From an uncultured Flavobacterium sp. (lineage in GTDB: Bacteria; Bacteroidota; Bacteroidia; Flavobacteriales; Flavobacteriaceae): DNA of 12,970 nucleotides. Made by a program: the position numbers and the translations under genes. Positions 1-7,244 of this stretch are shown piece after piece. Positions within the stretch are counted from its first letter, which is position 1, and each line of letters opens with the position of its first letter. The notes under the pieces were generated by a model. That model did no database searches. It saw only the letters and a list, made by a program, of their open reading frames with translations, and was not told the origin of the DNA. The stretch spans positions 1-12,970 of the forward strand of contig NZ_CAMLMK010000076.1 in assembly GCF_946481155.1 (NCBI RefSeq), in the 5' to 3' direction.

Positions 1-56
1 TGGAAATCCTGGCCTGAAAGGACAGATTGCAACGGAAAACGGGAACATGGACCCCC
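1..56. other. Left-edge stretch, no gene assigned
   Basis: This short stretch precedes the terminator of the DUF4294 gene. Two plus-strand frames stay open across it, but none shows a family motif and the piece is too short to judge. It looks somewhat richer in G and C than the flanking DNA. It could be the tail of a gene outside the window or plain intergenic sequence. Confidence 0.3.
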
Positions 57-86
57 AAAAAAGCCCGGAACTTTCGCTCCAGGCTT
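57..86 (-). terminator. Rho-independent terminator of the DUF4294 gene, GNRA-capped
   Basis: Read on the minus strand, an 11-bp stem (86-76 with 71-61) closes on a GAAA tetraloop (75-72) and runs into a T tract (62-57). Two of the pairs are G-U wobbles that hold only in the minus-strand RNA; on the plus strand they become C-A mismatches. The hairpin is therefore built for transcripts coming from the DUF4294 gene, whose stop lies 6 nt upstream. Confidence 0.85.
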
Positions 87-91
87 TACTA

Positions 92-820
92 TTATTTATT
101 CTCTTCTTTATTTTCTTCCAGCTGTGCTGCCTTTTCTTTAGCTAACCTTTCTTCACGGGCTTGCTTGGATTTATTGATTTTTTCTTTCCAGGTTGCGGAT
201 AATTCTGCTAAATCTATTGGCCTGGCAGGATCCTGGCGCTGCAGCTTCCCTTCTTTAAAGGCTTTGAGCAGCATTCCTTCAATATGGAAATCATCCAACT
301 CGTTCATTGGATCGTATTCTTCCTTCAGATTTATATCAAAAAGCCTGGCGGTATTGTTAGACCAGAAGGCTTTCCAACCGCTTTTCAGATCCTTGACCAG
401 CTTGAATGTGGTTTCTCCGGTCTGACGATGGATCAGCTTCACCAAGATCTGCCCTTCTTTTCTTGAGAATTTTTTCAGTCGGTCTTCAAATTCGTTCTCC
501 AGATAGTTCTCCACAATCTTGAAATATTTCTTTTTCTCACGCTCGGTTTTGAGTTTTGCCATATTGGCGTTTAAAATCTTCAGGTTCTCCGCAGCCAGTT
601 TCGCATAAGGATATACCTTATAAACCCTGCGCTGGATTTTTTTTAACCGTTCCATTTCCTCCAGATAAGCCTTATTTTTACCAATAATCAGATCCTCCAT
701 CTGGGTTCTGAAAACCACGGTGGTATCCTGATCAAGTTCCCGGATAGAATCATTGGTTACCTGACTATATATAAAGGAGTAAAAAAATAGTGAAATGCTC
801 AAAAAAAGATATCGCTTCAT
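92..820 (-). CDS. Secreted DUF4294-family protein
   Basis: The reading frame is open from 850, but the second ATG at 820 is preferred because it puts a clean signal peptide at the N-terminus (MKRYLFLSIS, then a hydrophobic run ending near SQ20). This gives 242 residues. The mature protein resembles the DUF4294 family of Bacteroidota, whose function is unknown: a helical, basic and charged core at about residues 45-190 with 'YKVYPYAKLAAENL' and 'HRQTGETTFKLVKDLKSGW', followed by a Lys/Glu-rich, probably coiled-coil tail at about 205-242. A periplasmic or envelope location is inferred. The gene is divergent from the M42 peptidase, an arrangement I recall from other flavobacteria but cannot verify here. 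It has its own strong terminator, so it is probably monocistronic. Confidence 0.85.
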   Translation of the reverse strand: MKRYLFLSISLFFYSFIYSQVTNDSIRELDQDTTVVFRTQMEDLIIGKNKAYLEEMERLKKIQRRVYKVYPYAKLAAENLKILNANMAKLKTEREKKKYFKIVENYLENEFEDRLKKFSRKEGQILVKLIHRQTGETTFKLVKDLKSGWKAFWSNNTARLFDINLKEEYDPMNELDDFHIEGMLLKAFKEGKLQRQDPARPIDLAELSATWKEKINKSKQAREERLAKEKAAQLEENKEENK

Positions 821-888
821 AGACTTATTTATTAATTCAAAAATATACATTATACTAACAATTCTAATACCAAATTATTATTTTAGCG

Positions 889-917
889 CAAAAATATTTT
901 TATGGCCACAAAATCAA
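889..917 (-). promoter_or_regulatory. Candidate promoter for the DUF4294 gene
   Basis: On the minus strand TATTTTTG (896-889) matches the Bacteroidetes -7 consensus TAnnTTTG, with a TTG (917-915) 18 nt upstream as a possible -33 element. It would start RNA near 882, about 60 nt before the preferred ATG at 820. The box sits in the A/T palindrome AAAAATATTTTT (890-901), so chance occurrence in AT-rich DNA is a real possibility. Confidence 0.4.
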
Positions 918-1990
918 TACTTTCCAAATCGTCTCTAACGTTTTTAGAGAACTATCTAAACAATGCTTCGCCAACCGGTTATGAAGAAAATGGCCAGAAG
1001 ATATGGATGGAGTATTTAAAACCCTATGTGGATACATTTATTACGGATACTTATGGGAGTGCTGTTGGAGTCATAAATCCCGATGCTAAATATAAAGTAG
1101 TAATTGAAGGACATGCCGATGAAATTTCATGGTACGTCAATTATATTACAGATGACGGACTTATTTATGTAATCCGCAACGGAGGTTCTGATCATCAGAT
1201 TGCGCCTTCCAAACGTGTAAACATCCATACTAAAAACGGAATTGTAAAGGGTGTTTTCGGTTGGCCTGCGATTCATACCAGAATCCGTGCTAAGGAAGAA
1301 AATGCCAGTCTGAGCAATATCTTTATCGATTGCGGCTGCGCTACAAAAGAAGAAGTGGAAAAACTAGGCATTCATGTGGGCTGTGTGATTACGTACCCGG
1401 ATGAATTTATGGTTTTGAACAATGATAAGTTCGTATGCCGTGCTATTGACAATCGTATGGGCGGGTTTATGGTGGCCGAAGTGGCGCGTTTATTAAAAGA
1501 AAACAAGAAGAAATTACCTTTTGGATTATATATTGTAAATTCCGTTCAGGAAGAAATTGGGCTGCGCGGTGCGGAAATGATTACGCAAACGATAAAGCCA
1601 AATGTTGCCATTGTAACTGACGTATGCCATGACACTACAACGCCAATGATCGACAAGAAAATTGAAGGTGATCTTAAAATTGGCAAAGGACCGGTGATTG
1701 CCTACGCTCCCGCCGTTCAGAATAAGTTGCGGGAATTGCTTATCGCTACAGCAGAGGAAAAGAAAATCCCATTCCAGCGTAATGCGCTTTCAAGAGCGAC
1801 CGGTACGGATACCGATGCTTTTGCCTACAGTAATGGTGGAGTAGCTTCGGCGTTGATTTCTCTTCCGCTGCGTTATATGCATACCACTGTGGAAATGGTA
1901 CACCGGGAAGATGTGGAGAATGTGATCAAATTAATTTACGAAAGCATCCTTAAGATCGAGAACAACGAAACGTTTTCTTATTTCAAATAA
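902..1990 (+). CDS. M42 family metallopeptidase (glutamyl aminopeptidase/endoglucanase-M type)
   Basis: This 362-residue protein is a full-length M42 peptidase, a cytoplasmic two-metal aminopeptidase that in characterised members forms large tetrahedral complexes and trims peptides. All expected metal and catalytic positions are visible: H71 and D73 in 'EGHADEISW', D183 in 'AIDNRMGG', E217/E218 in 'VQEEIGLRGA', D240 in 'VTDVCHD', and H327 in 'PLRYMHTTVEM'. The 'GTDTDAFA' segment at 301-308 is also typical. There is no signal peptide. The kinase gene starts 8 nt after its stop, so the two are probably co-transcribed. That layout does not by itself prove a signalling role for the peptidase. Exact substrate preference (acidic versus broad) cannot be read from the sequence. 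Confidence 0.95.
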   Translation: MATKSILSKSSLTFLENYLNNASPTGYEENGQKIWMEYLKPYVDTFITDTYGSAVGVINPDAKYKVVIEGHADEISWYVNYITDDGLIYVIRNGGSDHQIAPSKRVNIHTKNGIVKGVFGWPAIHTRIRAKEENASLSNIFIDCGCATKEEVEKLGIHVGCVITYPDEFMVLNNDKFVCRAIDNRMGGFMVAEVARLLKENKKKLPFGLYIVNSVQEEIGLRGAEMITQTIKPNVAIVTDVCHDTTTPMIDKKIEGDLKIGKGPVIAYAPAVQNKLRELLIATAEEKKIPFQRNALSRATGTDTDAFAYSNGGVASALISLPLRYMHTTVEMVHREDVENVIKLIYESILKIENNETFSYFK

Positions 1991-1998
1991 AGAAAATC

Positions 1999-3951
1999 AT
2001 GTCAATCCCGTTAAAAAACATATTCAGCTTTTTATTTATTTTCCAATTATGCATTGGATACGCTCAAAACGGCCATGAAATAAAAGCAGAATATCTTTCG
2101 AAAAACCCAATTGACAGAATTACTTTTTACGAAAATCTGAATTTAAACCAAAAGAGGGCTTACAGGGATTTTTTCTATCAAAATTTCCCTAAGCTTTCTT
2201 CGGATGAGAGAATAAAGTCCAGCAAAAAAACACTGATCCGTTTTAAGTTCGCCTTATCCGAGATATATAATATTAAGGAGGAGGAAGTAAAAGCTATAGA
2301 AGTTTTGAAAGAGATTCAAAATGACAAAGACTATCAGCTTTCACAGACCGAGCATATGATTCTGTTGGTAGGGCTCCAAAAATCTTACCTGAACCTGAAT
2401 TTATATTCCAATGTCTTCCGTATAAATTCTGAAATAGCCATTCTTAGAAAAAAAGGCGCCGATTTTCCTCTTTGGAGCTATAATATTAAAAGCACTTTAT
2501 ACGCAGGTTTGTATCTTTATGACAAAGCCATTCCGCAATTAAAAACGGAAATAAAAGATTTGCTTAAAAATCCTAAGCGCGATTCTCTGATTGTTCCTTC
2601 CGCCTATAATGATTTAGGGTTTTATTATGCAATGAACAATAATATTGACAGTGCCTACCATTACTATAATCTTTCATTGCAAAAAGGAGAAGCGAGCCTG
2701 AAGAAAAATGACATCGATACTTACAATCGACTGGTTGGAGTAGTTAATGGCAATATCGCTGTTTTGAAGATAAAACAGAACGATTATAAAAGTGCCATTC
2801 CGTTACTCGAAAAAGATGTGTCTATCGGAATCCAAAATAACGATAACAATAACGGAACTATCCGGAGTCTGATTTTGCTTTCCGAATGTAATGTGCAGGT
2901 GAAAGACTATTCCGAAGCGCAAAAAAACATCCTTCAGATCGAACAATTAATGAGGAGAGGAATTTCTCCCGACGTAAAAGCAAATTATTTTAAGTCCAAA
3001 GCGGAACTACTGAATGCGTTAAATCAAAATGAAGAAGCTTATCATTATTATGAAAAAGCATTCAGGCTGGCAGATTCACTGAAATCGGAAAGACAGCGAT
3101 TATTGCTGGCGGGGAATGAGATCCTCTATCAACTGGAAGAAAAAGACAATCTAATCGACAAACAGCAGCTGGACATCAATAACACTCAAAAAAAAGTGCT
3201 TTCCATTGTGGCCCTGGCTTTGGGAATCGTACTTGCCACTACCCTTTTCTATCTTTATAATTCCAGGAAAAAAAGAAAGGAAATCCAACTGATGAATGAT
3301 GAAATTTCAGCAAAAAATGAAATGATTAAAGAATCTTTGGCCGAAAAAGAGATGTTGCTTAAAGAAATCCATCATCGGGTAAAAAACAATTTGCAGATTA
3401 TTTCAGGTATTTTAGAGCTTCAAAACCTGAATATCAATGACGAAAACGCGAAAATTATCCTGAAGGAAGGACAGGCTCGTATTCAGTCGATTGCGTTGAT
3501 TCATAAAACATTGTATCAATCGGAGAATTTCAATAAGGTGCCGTTTCAGAATTACCTCTCCGACTTAATTCAAGCCATTCAGACGACCTATAGAAACAAT
3601 CAGACGCAAATAACCACAAATGTCAATGCTAACGATATTGAACTCAGCATAAATACTGCCATACCATTAAGTCTGATAATTAATGAAATTGTGACCAATT
3701 GTTTTAAACATGCGTTTACAGACAAGGAAAGCGGAAGAATCGACATCACACTTTCAAAGGAAAACAGCCATTTTAAACTCATAATCCAGGATAACGGAAA
3801 AGGTCTTCCGGAGGAATTTAATCCTAAAAAATTACACTCCATCGGCTTCGATCTGATTCAGGGATTAACCAAGCAGCTGGAAGGACATTTTGAATGGAAA
3901 AATGAGAACGGAGCCATCATCATAATTACTTTTAAAGACGTAACACCATGA
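1999..3951 (+). CDS. TPR-containing membrane sensor histidine kinase (HisKA_2 type)
   Basis: This is a 650-residue sensor kinase. A signal peptide (1 to about 22, ending 'GYAQ') leads into a helical region of about 370 residues with degenerate TPR repeats (clearest near 200-230, 250-275 and 330-365), predicted periplasmic. One membrane span follows at about 399-420, then a basic stop and a coiled coil (about 421-455). The dimerisation/phosphoacceptor motif EIHHRVKNNLQ is at 456-466; H459, next to the Arg, is the likely phosphorylated residue by analogy with HisKA_2/HWE kinases. The ATPase domain has its N-box at 562-572 (NEIVTNCFKHA), G1 DNGKG at 598-602 and a G2-like 'IGFDLIQGL' at 615-623. 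The kinase appears catalytically intact. Its stop overlaps the next gene's start (ATGA), pairing it with the LytTR regulator. The signal sensed is unknown. Confidence 0.93.
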   Translation: MSIPLKNIFSFLFIFQLCIGYAQNGHEIKAEYLSKNPIDRITFYENLNLNQKRAYRDFFYQNFPKLSSDERIKSSKKTLIRFKFALSEIYNIKEEEVKAIEVLKEIQNDKDYQLSQTEHMILLVGLQKSYLNLNLYSNVFRINSEIAILRKKGADFPLWSYNIKSTLYAGLYLYDKAIPQLKTEIKDLLKNPKRDSLIVPSAYNDLGFYYAMNNNIDSAYHYYNLSLQKGEASLKKNDIDTYNRLVGVVNGNIAVLKIKQNDYKSAIPLLEKDVSIGIQNNDNNNGTIRSLILLSECNVQVKDYSEAQKNILQIEQLMRRGISPDVKANYFKSKAELLNALNQNEEAYHYYEKAFRLADSLKSERQRLLLAGNEILYQLEEKDNLIDKQQLDINNTQKKVLSIVALALGIVLATTLFYLYNSRKKRKEIQLMNDEISAKNEMIKESLAEKEMLLKEIHHRVKNNLQIISGILELQNLNINDENAKIILKEGQARIQSIALIHKTLYQSENFNKVPFQNYLSDLIQAIQTTYRNNQTQITTNVNANDIELSINTAIPLSLIINEIVTNCFKHAFTDKESGRIDITLSKENSHFKLIIQDNGKGLPEEFNPKKLHSIGFDLIQGLTKQLEGHFEWKNENGAIIIITFKDVTP

Positions 3952-4667
3952 ATCCATTAAACATACTGGTTGTAGAAGACGAATATATCACACAGAAAAC
4001 AATTTCGGTTTTATTGGACGAAATGGGTTACAATGTAATCGGAACAGCTATGAATGCTGACGAAGCCATTGAAATCCTTAATGACGGTAAAGTTGAATTT
4101 GCCCTGCTGGATATTACCATACAAGGAGAAAAAGACGGGATCTGGCTGGCCAATTACATTAATGAGAATTACAAAATCCCGCATGTCTTTTTAACTGCTT
4201 ATTCTGATGATGACACCATAAAAAATGCAATTGCTACTAACCCTTACGGCTACCTAATAAAACCTTTTCAAAAGGCTGAACTTTTCTCTGCCATTGAAAT
4301 TGCATTATTGAATTTCAACAAGCAACACCCATCTGCAAAAAAAGAAAGTGATTTTATTTATGTAAAGCATAATGAAGTTTTCGAAAAAGTACAGCTTCGA
4401 ACTATAGACTATGTTGAAAGCCAGAAAAATTACCTGCTGATTATCACAGCAGAAAAGGAGTACCGCTTCCGGTCGACCATAACGGAATTTATAACCAAAC
4501 TTCCCGAAAATTTCATTAAAACGCACAAAGGTTTTATTGTCAACAGCAACAAAATTCAGAGTTACAGTGCGAACTATGTTCATGTCGGAAATAAAAAAAT
4601 TCCCGTGTCAAAAACATACAAAGAAATGGTTATCGCAAAGCTAAATCACTCAAATTTAAATATTTAA
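3948..4667 (+). CDS. LytTR-family response regulator
   Basis: This 239-residue two-component regulator has an N-terminal receiver (about 5-118) with acidic pocket E10/D11, phosphoacceptor D55 ('LLDITI'), T83 and K105 ('YLIKPF'), so phosphorylation should be normal. The C-terminal LytTR DNA-binding domain spans about 138-235, with 'IDYVESQKNYLLI', 'HKGFIVNSNKI' and 'IPVSKTYKE'. Known LytTR regulators bind pairs of short direct repeats in promoters. Its ATG overlaps the kinase TGA, so the two are translationally coupled and almost certainly partners. LytTR regulators often work with LytS-type kinases, whereas the partner here is HisKA_2-type, a pairing I believe is common in Bacteroidota. The gene just downstream (surface protein at 4779) is a plausible but untested target. 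Confidence 0.94.
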   Translation: MNPLNILVVEDEYITQKTISVLLDEMGYNVIGTAMNADEAIEILNDGKVEFALLDITIQGEKDGIWLANYINENYKIPHVFLTAYSDDDTIKNAIATNPYGYLIKPFQKAELFSAIEIALLNFNKQHPSAKKESDFIYVKHNEVFEKVQLRTIDYVESQKNYLLIITAEKEYRFRSTITEFITKLPENFIKTHKGFIVNSNKIQSYSANYVHVGNKKIPVSKTYKEMVIAKLNHSNLNI

Positions 4668-4685
4668 GTGATGTTTTTTATTTTT
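4645..4685 (+). terminator. Hairpin terminator overlapping the regulator's stop codon
   Basis: ATCACT (4645-4650) pairs with AGTGAT (4667-4672). After one C-A mismatch, AAAT pairs with ATTT inside, and the stem is followed by GTTTTTTATTTTTC. The stem includes the last codons and the TAA (4665-4667) of the LytTR gene. A ribosome finishing translation would cover the 5' arm. The stem is AT-rich and only moderately strong. Confidence 0.6.
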
Positions 4686-4740
4686 CATCCCTGAAAACGA
4701 TTACTATATCCCATTTTTTTTTAACACTATTTTCTTTTTC

Positions 4741-4749
4741 TAATTTTTG
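4741..4749 (+). promoter_or_regulatory. Weak promoter candidate before the surface protein
   Basis: TAATTTTTG resembles the Bacteroidetes -7 box but has three rather than two bases between TA and TTTG. It lies 29 nt before the ATG at 4779. I see no TTG at the expected -33 distance. A separate promoter is expected because a terminator-like hairpin lies just upstream, but this box is only a candidate. Confidence 0.25.
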
Positions 4750-4778
4750 TTCTGTTAACTAAAACACAACTAAATATT

Positions 4779-6113
4779 ATGAAAAAGTTATTGTTATTAT
4801 TGCTTTTTCCTTTAGCAGTATCTGCACAGGTGGGAATTAATACTGCCACACCAAATGCCAGCTCAATGCTTGACATTACAGCTACAGATAAAGGACTATT
4901 AATACCAAGAATTTCAATACCTGATTTAAATGCCGCTGCACCGGTAACTTCGCCGGTAACAAGCTTACTGGTTTACAACACAAATGCCACTACCGGAGTT
5001 GGTTTCCACTACTGGGACGGTTCAAAATGGACGCCCTTTTCAGGGACCAGCCACTGGACAAAAACAGGTAATGACATCTACAACAACAATACCGGAAATG
5101 TAGGCGTTGGAACTAGTGCACCAACCAATAAATTTCATATCGAAAACATAGGTGCCGCAGGAAGTTTATTAAGCCAAAATTTTGAAACCAATGCTGTAGC
5201 ACCGCTTACAACTGGAGGCAATGGAAACTGGGCAACACAAAGCGCTCAGAAAAACTCGGGTACTTACGCTGCTAAATCAGGGACAATTACGGACAGTCAG
5301 TCTACATACATGTCGCATACACTTACCGTTCCTGCTGGTGGCGCCACATTAAGTTTTTACTACAGGGTGAGCAGTGAATCTAATTATGATTATTTACGTT
5401 TCTTTATTGATGGTGTACAACAAAATCAATGGTCAGGAACAGTTGGATGGACGCAACAGACGTACCTTCTTGCCGCCGGTTCGCGAACGGTACGTTGGGA
5501 ATATATTAAAGACAGCTCAGCTTCCACAGGAGAAGATGCGGCATATATTGATGATATTACTATTTCAACAGCAGCACCGGCAGCCCTACGAATTGTTGAC
5601 GGAAACCAGGCGACAGGAAAAGTACTGGTATCCGACGCCAGCGGAAATGCAACCTGGCAGCAACTTACGGCCAGCAGCGTTTCAATACCGGATTTGGTTG
5701 TAGTACAGGACATGACAATACCTATCTGCAGCTCGAGCCCTGCCGGTACCACCGGTTCTTTTACAACATCAATAAAAGGGGTAAGTACAACAGTAACATG
5801 GACAATTTTACAGAGAGTAACCACCGCAAGTTCTACAGCCTCAATAAGTGGAAATACAGTTTTACTTGCACCGGCTAAACCTGAAAAATTGCAGGTGCGA
5901 TACGATTTTTCGCCACAACTTCCCTTTTTGCCTACAGGATTAATGTTTTCACCATATAATAACAGTTCCTATCCGGATACCTTTAATATTAATTATGGGA
6001 ATAAGTCGCAGACGTCTATTACAGCTAATATCGTAAGAACGGATGCACTTGGAGATACAACAGCAACTTGCTGGATGGGGCAGTTCTACTTCGATTTGAT
6101 CCTCATAAACTAA
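4779..6113 (+). CDS. Secreted surface protein with MAM/jelly-roll-like domain
   Basis: This 444-residue protein begins with a signal peptide (1-16, 'LLFPLAVSA') and the flavobacterial surface-protein opening 'QVGINTATPNASSMLDI' at 17-33, followed by 'KGLLIPRIS'. A second copy of the same type of motif, 'NVGVGTSAPTNKFHI', is at 107-121. Residues about 130-263 look like a beta-sandwich adhesion or carbohydrate-binding module related to MAM/concanavalin-like folds ('LSFYYRVSSESNYDYLRFFIDG', 'EDAAYIDDITIS'). 'LRIVDGNQATGKVLVSDASG' at about 270-289 is another module typical of such proteins. The C-terminal 150 residues are beta-rich and unassigned. I see no clear type IX sorting domain, so the export route past the outer membrane is unknown. 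An adhesin or surface role is inferred. It follows the kinase/regulator pair but is probably transcribed separately. Confidence 0.8.
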   Translation: MKKLLLLLLFPLAVSAQVGINTATPNASSMLDITATDKGLLIPRISIPDLNAAAPVTSPVTSLLVYNTNATTGVGFHYWDGSKWTPFSGTSHWTKTGNDIYNNNTGNVGVGTSAPTNKFHIENIGAAGSLLSQNFETNAVAPLTTGGNGNWATQSAQKNSGTYAAKSGTITDSQSTYMSHTLTVPAGGATLSFYYRVSSESNYDYLRFFIDGVQQNQWSGTVGWTQQTYLLAAGSRTVRWEYIKDSSASTGEDAAYIDDITISTAAPAALRIVDGNQATGKVLVSDASGNATWQQLTASSVSIPDLVVVQDMTIPICSSSPAGTTGSFTTSIKGVSTTVTWTILQRVTTASSTASISGNTVLLAPAKPEKLQVRYDFSPQLPFLPTGLMFSPYNNSSYPDTFNINYGNKSQTSITANIVRTDALGDTTATCWMGQFYFDLILIN

Positions 6114-6215
6114 AAACAACTAACTAAACCAATAATTACACAACTAAAAAACCCTTTAAATGCCCAATTCCATCTGCTAAATGCCAAACTAAAAACCTAC
6201 TAACTTAATTTAAAC
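6114..6215. other. AT-rich 3' region, no gene seen
   Basis: Between the surface-protein stop and the bidirectional terminator lies about 100 nt with near-repeats of 'AACTAAAAAC' (6110, 6142 and 6187 areas) and of 'AAATGCC' (near 6159 and 6180). No open frame of interest or stable hairpin is visible. It may be a long 3' untranslated region. Confidence 0.4.
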
Positions 6216-6246
6216 AAAAAAGCCGGGCTTTACGCCTGGCTTTTTT
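6216..6246. terminator. Bidirectional terminator between convergent genes
   Basis: A6 then GCCGGGC (6222-6228), loop TTTAC (6229-6233), GCCTGGC (6234-6240), then T6. The central pair is a G-U wobble in plus-strand RNA and an A-C mismatch in minus-strand RNA, so it should work both ways but somewhat better for the surface-protein transcript. The ankyrin gene's stop is 27 nt away on the other side. Confidence 0.9.
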
Positions 6247-6272
6247 ACAATAACTACTACCTAACTCAAATT

Positions 6273-6659
6273 TTATTTTTGCGAAGCTGCCCTGATAACT
6301 TCAGCTACTTTTGTCGCTTTACCACCTTCCGCAAGTTTTAATGCGGTGTATCCGTTATGGTTCTTCGCATCGATATTTGCTCCTTTTTCAATTAAGAATT
6401 TTGCAATTTCGGGATTGTTGTAACGTGCTGCGTACATTAACGGTGTCATTCCGTTTTTAGCTTCGTTTACGTCAACGCCGTATTCAACGAATTTTTTCAC
6501 TGTAGCTAAATCGCCTTTACTTATAGCTACAAAAAGCGGTGTAACATCATATTTTACAATAGCAACATTTTTTGAAGTTGAAGTTTCAACATTCGAAGCT
6601 AAAGCAACATTTGTAGCTGCTAATAAAGCTAAACCTAATAAACTGATCGTTTTTTTCAT
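6273..6659 (-). CDS. Small secreted ankyrin-repeat protein
   Basis: This 128-residue protein has a signal peptide at 1 to about 21 (MKKTISLLGLALLAATNVALA) and then two good ankyrin repeats plus a shorter third one: about 38-69 ('TPLFVAISKGDLATVKKFVE'), 70-102 ('GMTPLMYAARYNNPEIAKFL') and 103-126 ('NGYTALKLAEGGKATKVAEV'). Ankyrin repeats bind other proteins; secretion to the periplasm or beyond is inferred from the leader. The partner is unknown. The signal peptide and the DNA before the ATG closely match those of the next gene upstream (6777-7244), while the mature parts are unrelated. A GC-rich palindrome lies 15 nt before the start. It may be co-transcribed with the upstream gene, since the 117-nt gap contains no T-tailed hairpin for that direction. 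Confidence 0.9.
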   Translation of the reverse strand: MKKTISLLGLALLAATNVALASNVETSTSKNVAIVKYDVTPLFVAISKGDLATVKKFVEYGVDVNEAKNGMTPLMYAARYNNPEIAKFLIEKGANIDAKNHNGYTALKLAEGGKATKVAEVIRAASQK

Positions 6660-6670
6660 AATGATTGATT

Positions 6671-6709
6671 TTTTCCGCTACGCTCCAAACAGTTCGGCAG
6701 CGTCCCGGG
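6671..6709. repeat. 39-bp REP-like GC-rich palindrome in the ankyrin gene leader
   Basis: ACGCT (6680-6684) pairs with AGCGT (6699-6703), and CCAAA (6685-6689) with TTCGG (6693-6697, including one wobble in minus-strand RNA), around a 3-nt loop and one unpaired base. An outer CCG (6675-6677) pairs with CGG (6706-6708) across a 2x2 mismatch. Six-base direct repeats TTGATT (6665-6670 and 6710-6715) abut the element, although the surrounding DNA is itself rich in TTGATTGAT. No T tract follows on either strand, so it is not an intrinsic terminator. Its GC content contrasts strongly with its surroundings. Confidence 0.7.
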
Positions 6710-6776
6710 TTGATTGATGATTTTGATTAATGATTTAAAGTTTACTCTTTTATTTTTGAAATAGTAGTTTGAAAAT

Positions 6777-7244
6777 TTATGCTTTCTTCGATTTTCCTGT
6801 AGTACAAGGCTGAACTTCGATAGCGCTTTCAATAATCAGACTGTCCTGCAGTATTCTGTCCTCCATTGATTTTTCACTGCAAACAGGAGCAATTTCGATA
6901 GAAATGACATCGATTGTCTGAATGTCCTGCAAACTGATTTCTTCGGTAACTTCATTTGAAAGCACACTCTCAGTTATCTGGTTGTTTTCAGCGATAACCT
7001 CTTCAGCAGTTTTTTCGTAAGGTTTAAAACCGATGATTTCCGGACTTACGCTTTCTAAATCTCTTCCTCCCTCTGCAGAACTTTTTTGTCCTGATGTAAC
7101 ATTCTTATTTATGCCCGGAGCTAAGCGTTCGTTTGTTTGTGGGGCTTGATTTTCTTCATTAAATGATTGTTGAAAATCCAATGCTAAAGCAACATTGCTA
7201 AAAGTCACTAAAGCGATTCCTAAATAGATGATTGATTTTTTCAT
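6777..7244 (-). CDS. Small secreted acidic protein of unknown function
   Basis: This 155-residue protein has a signal peptide at 1 to about 21 (MKKSIIYLGIALVTFSNVALA). I recognise no named domain. The mature part is rich in Glu, Ser and Ile, mostly acidic, with a basic tail (KSKKA). 'YEKTAEEVIAENNQITES' at 76-93 resembles a motif I associate with small exported proteins of flavobacteria, but this is recollection and not a family assignment. Two cysteines (C122 and C147) could form a disulfide after export. It shares 13 of its first 21 residues and its repeat-rich upstream DNA with the downstream ankyrin gene, so the two are probably regulated alike. It is read from the strand opposite the surface-protein gene and lies downstream of purC's terminator. 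Confidence 0.75.
   Translation of the reverse strand: MKKSIIYLGIALVTFSNVALALDFQQSFNEENQAPQTNERLAPGINKNVTSGQKSSAEGGRDLESVSPEIIGFKPYEKTAEEVIAENNQITESVLSNEVTEEISLQDIQTIDVISIEIAPVCSEKSMEDRILQDSLIIESAIEVQPCTTGKSKKA

Noticed and set aside
27..425. A 132-codon plus-strand frame opposite the DUF4294 gene
   Set aside because: It crosses the terminator and is a mirror of the DUF4294 coding sequence; the Ser/Phe-rich translation shows no family motif.
890..901. AAAAATATTTTT palindrome as an operator between the divergent DUF4294 and M42 genes
   Set aside because: Pure A/T palindromes of this size are expected often in AT-rich intergenic DNA; nothing else supports regulator binding.
1999..3951. Kinase considered as a degenerate or hybrid sensor
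   Set aside because: The phosphoacceptor motif, N-box and G1 motif are intact and there is no attached receiver domain; it is an ordinary full-length kinase.
5461..5494. Nested inverted repeats (CGTACC/GGTACG around the palindrome GTTCGCGAAC) inside the surface-protein gene
   Set aside because: They lie within a well-supported beta-sandwich coding region and the arms are short; coincidence of codons is the simplest reading.
6671..6709. Palindrome considered as an intrinsic terminator between the two small secreted-protein genes
   Set aside because: No T tract follows the hairpin on either strand; on the minus strand it is followed by A residues.
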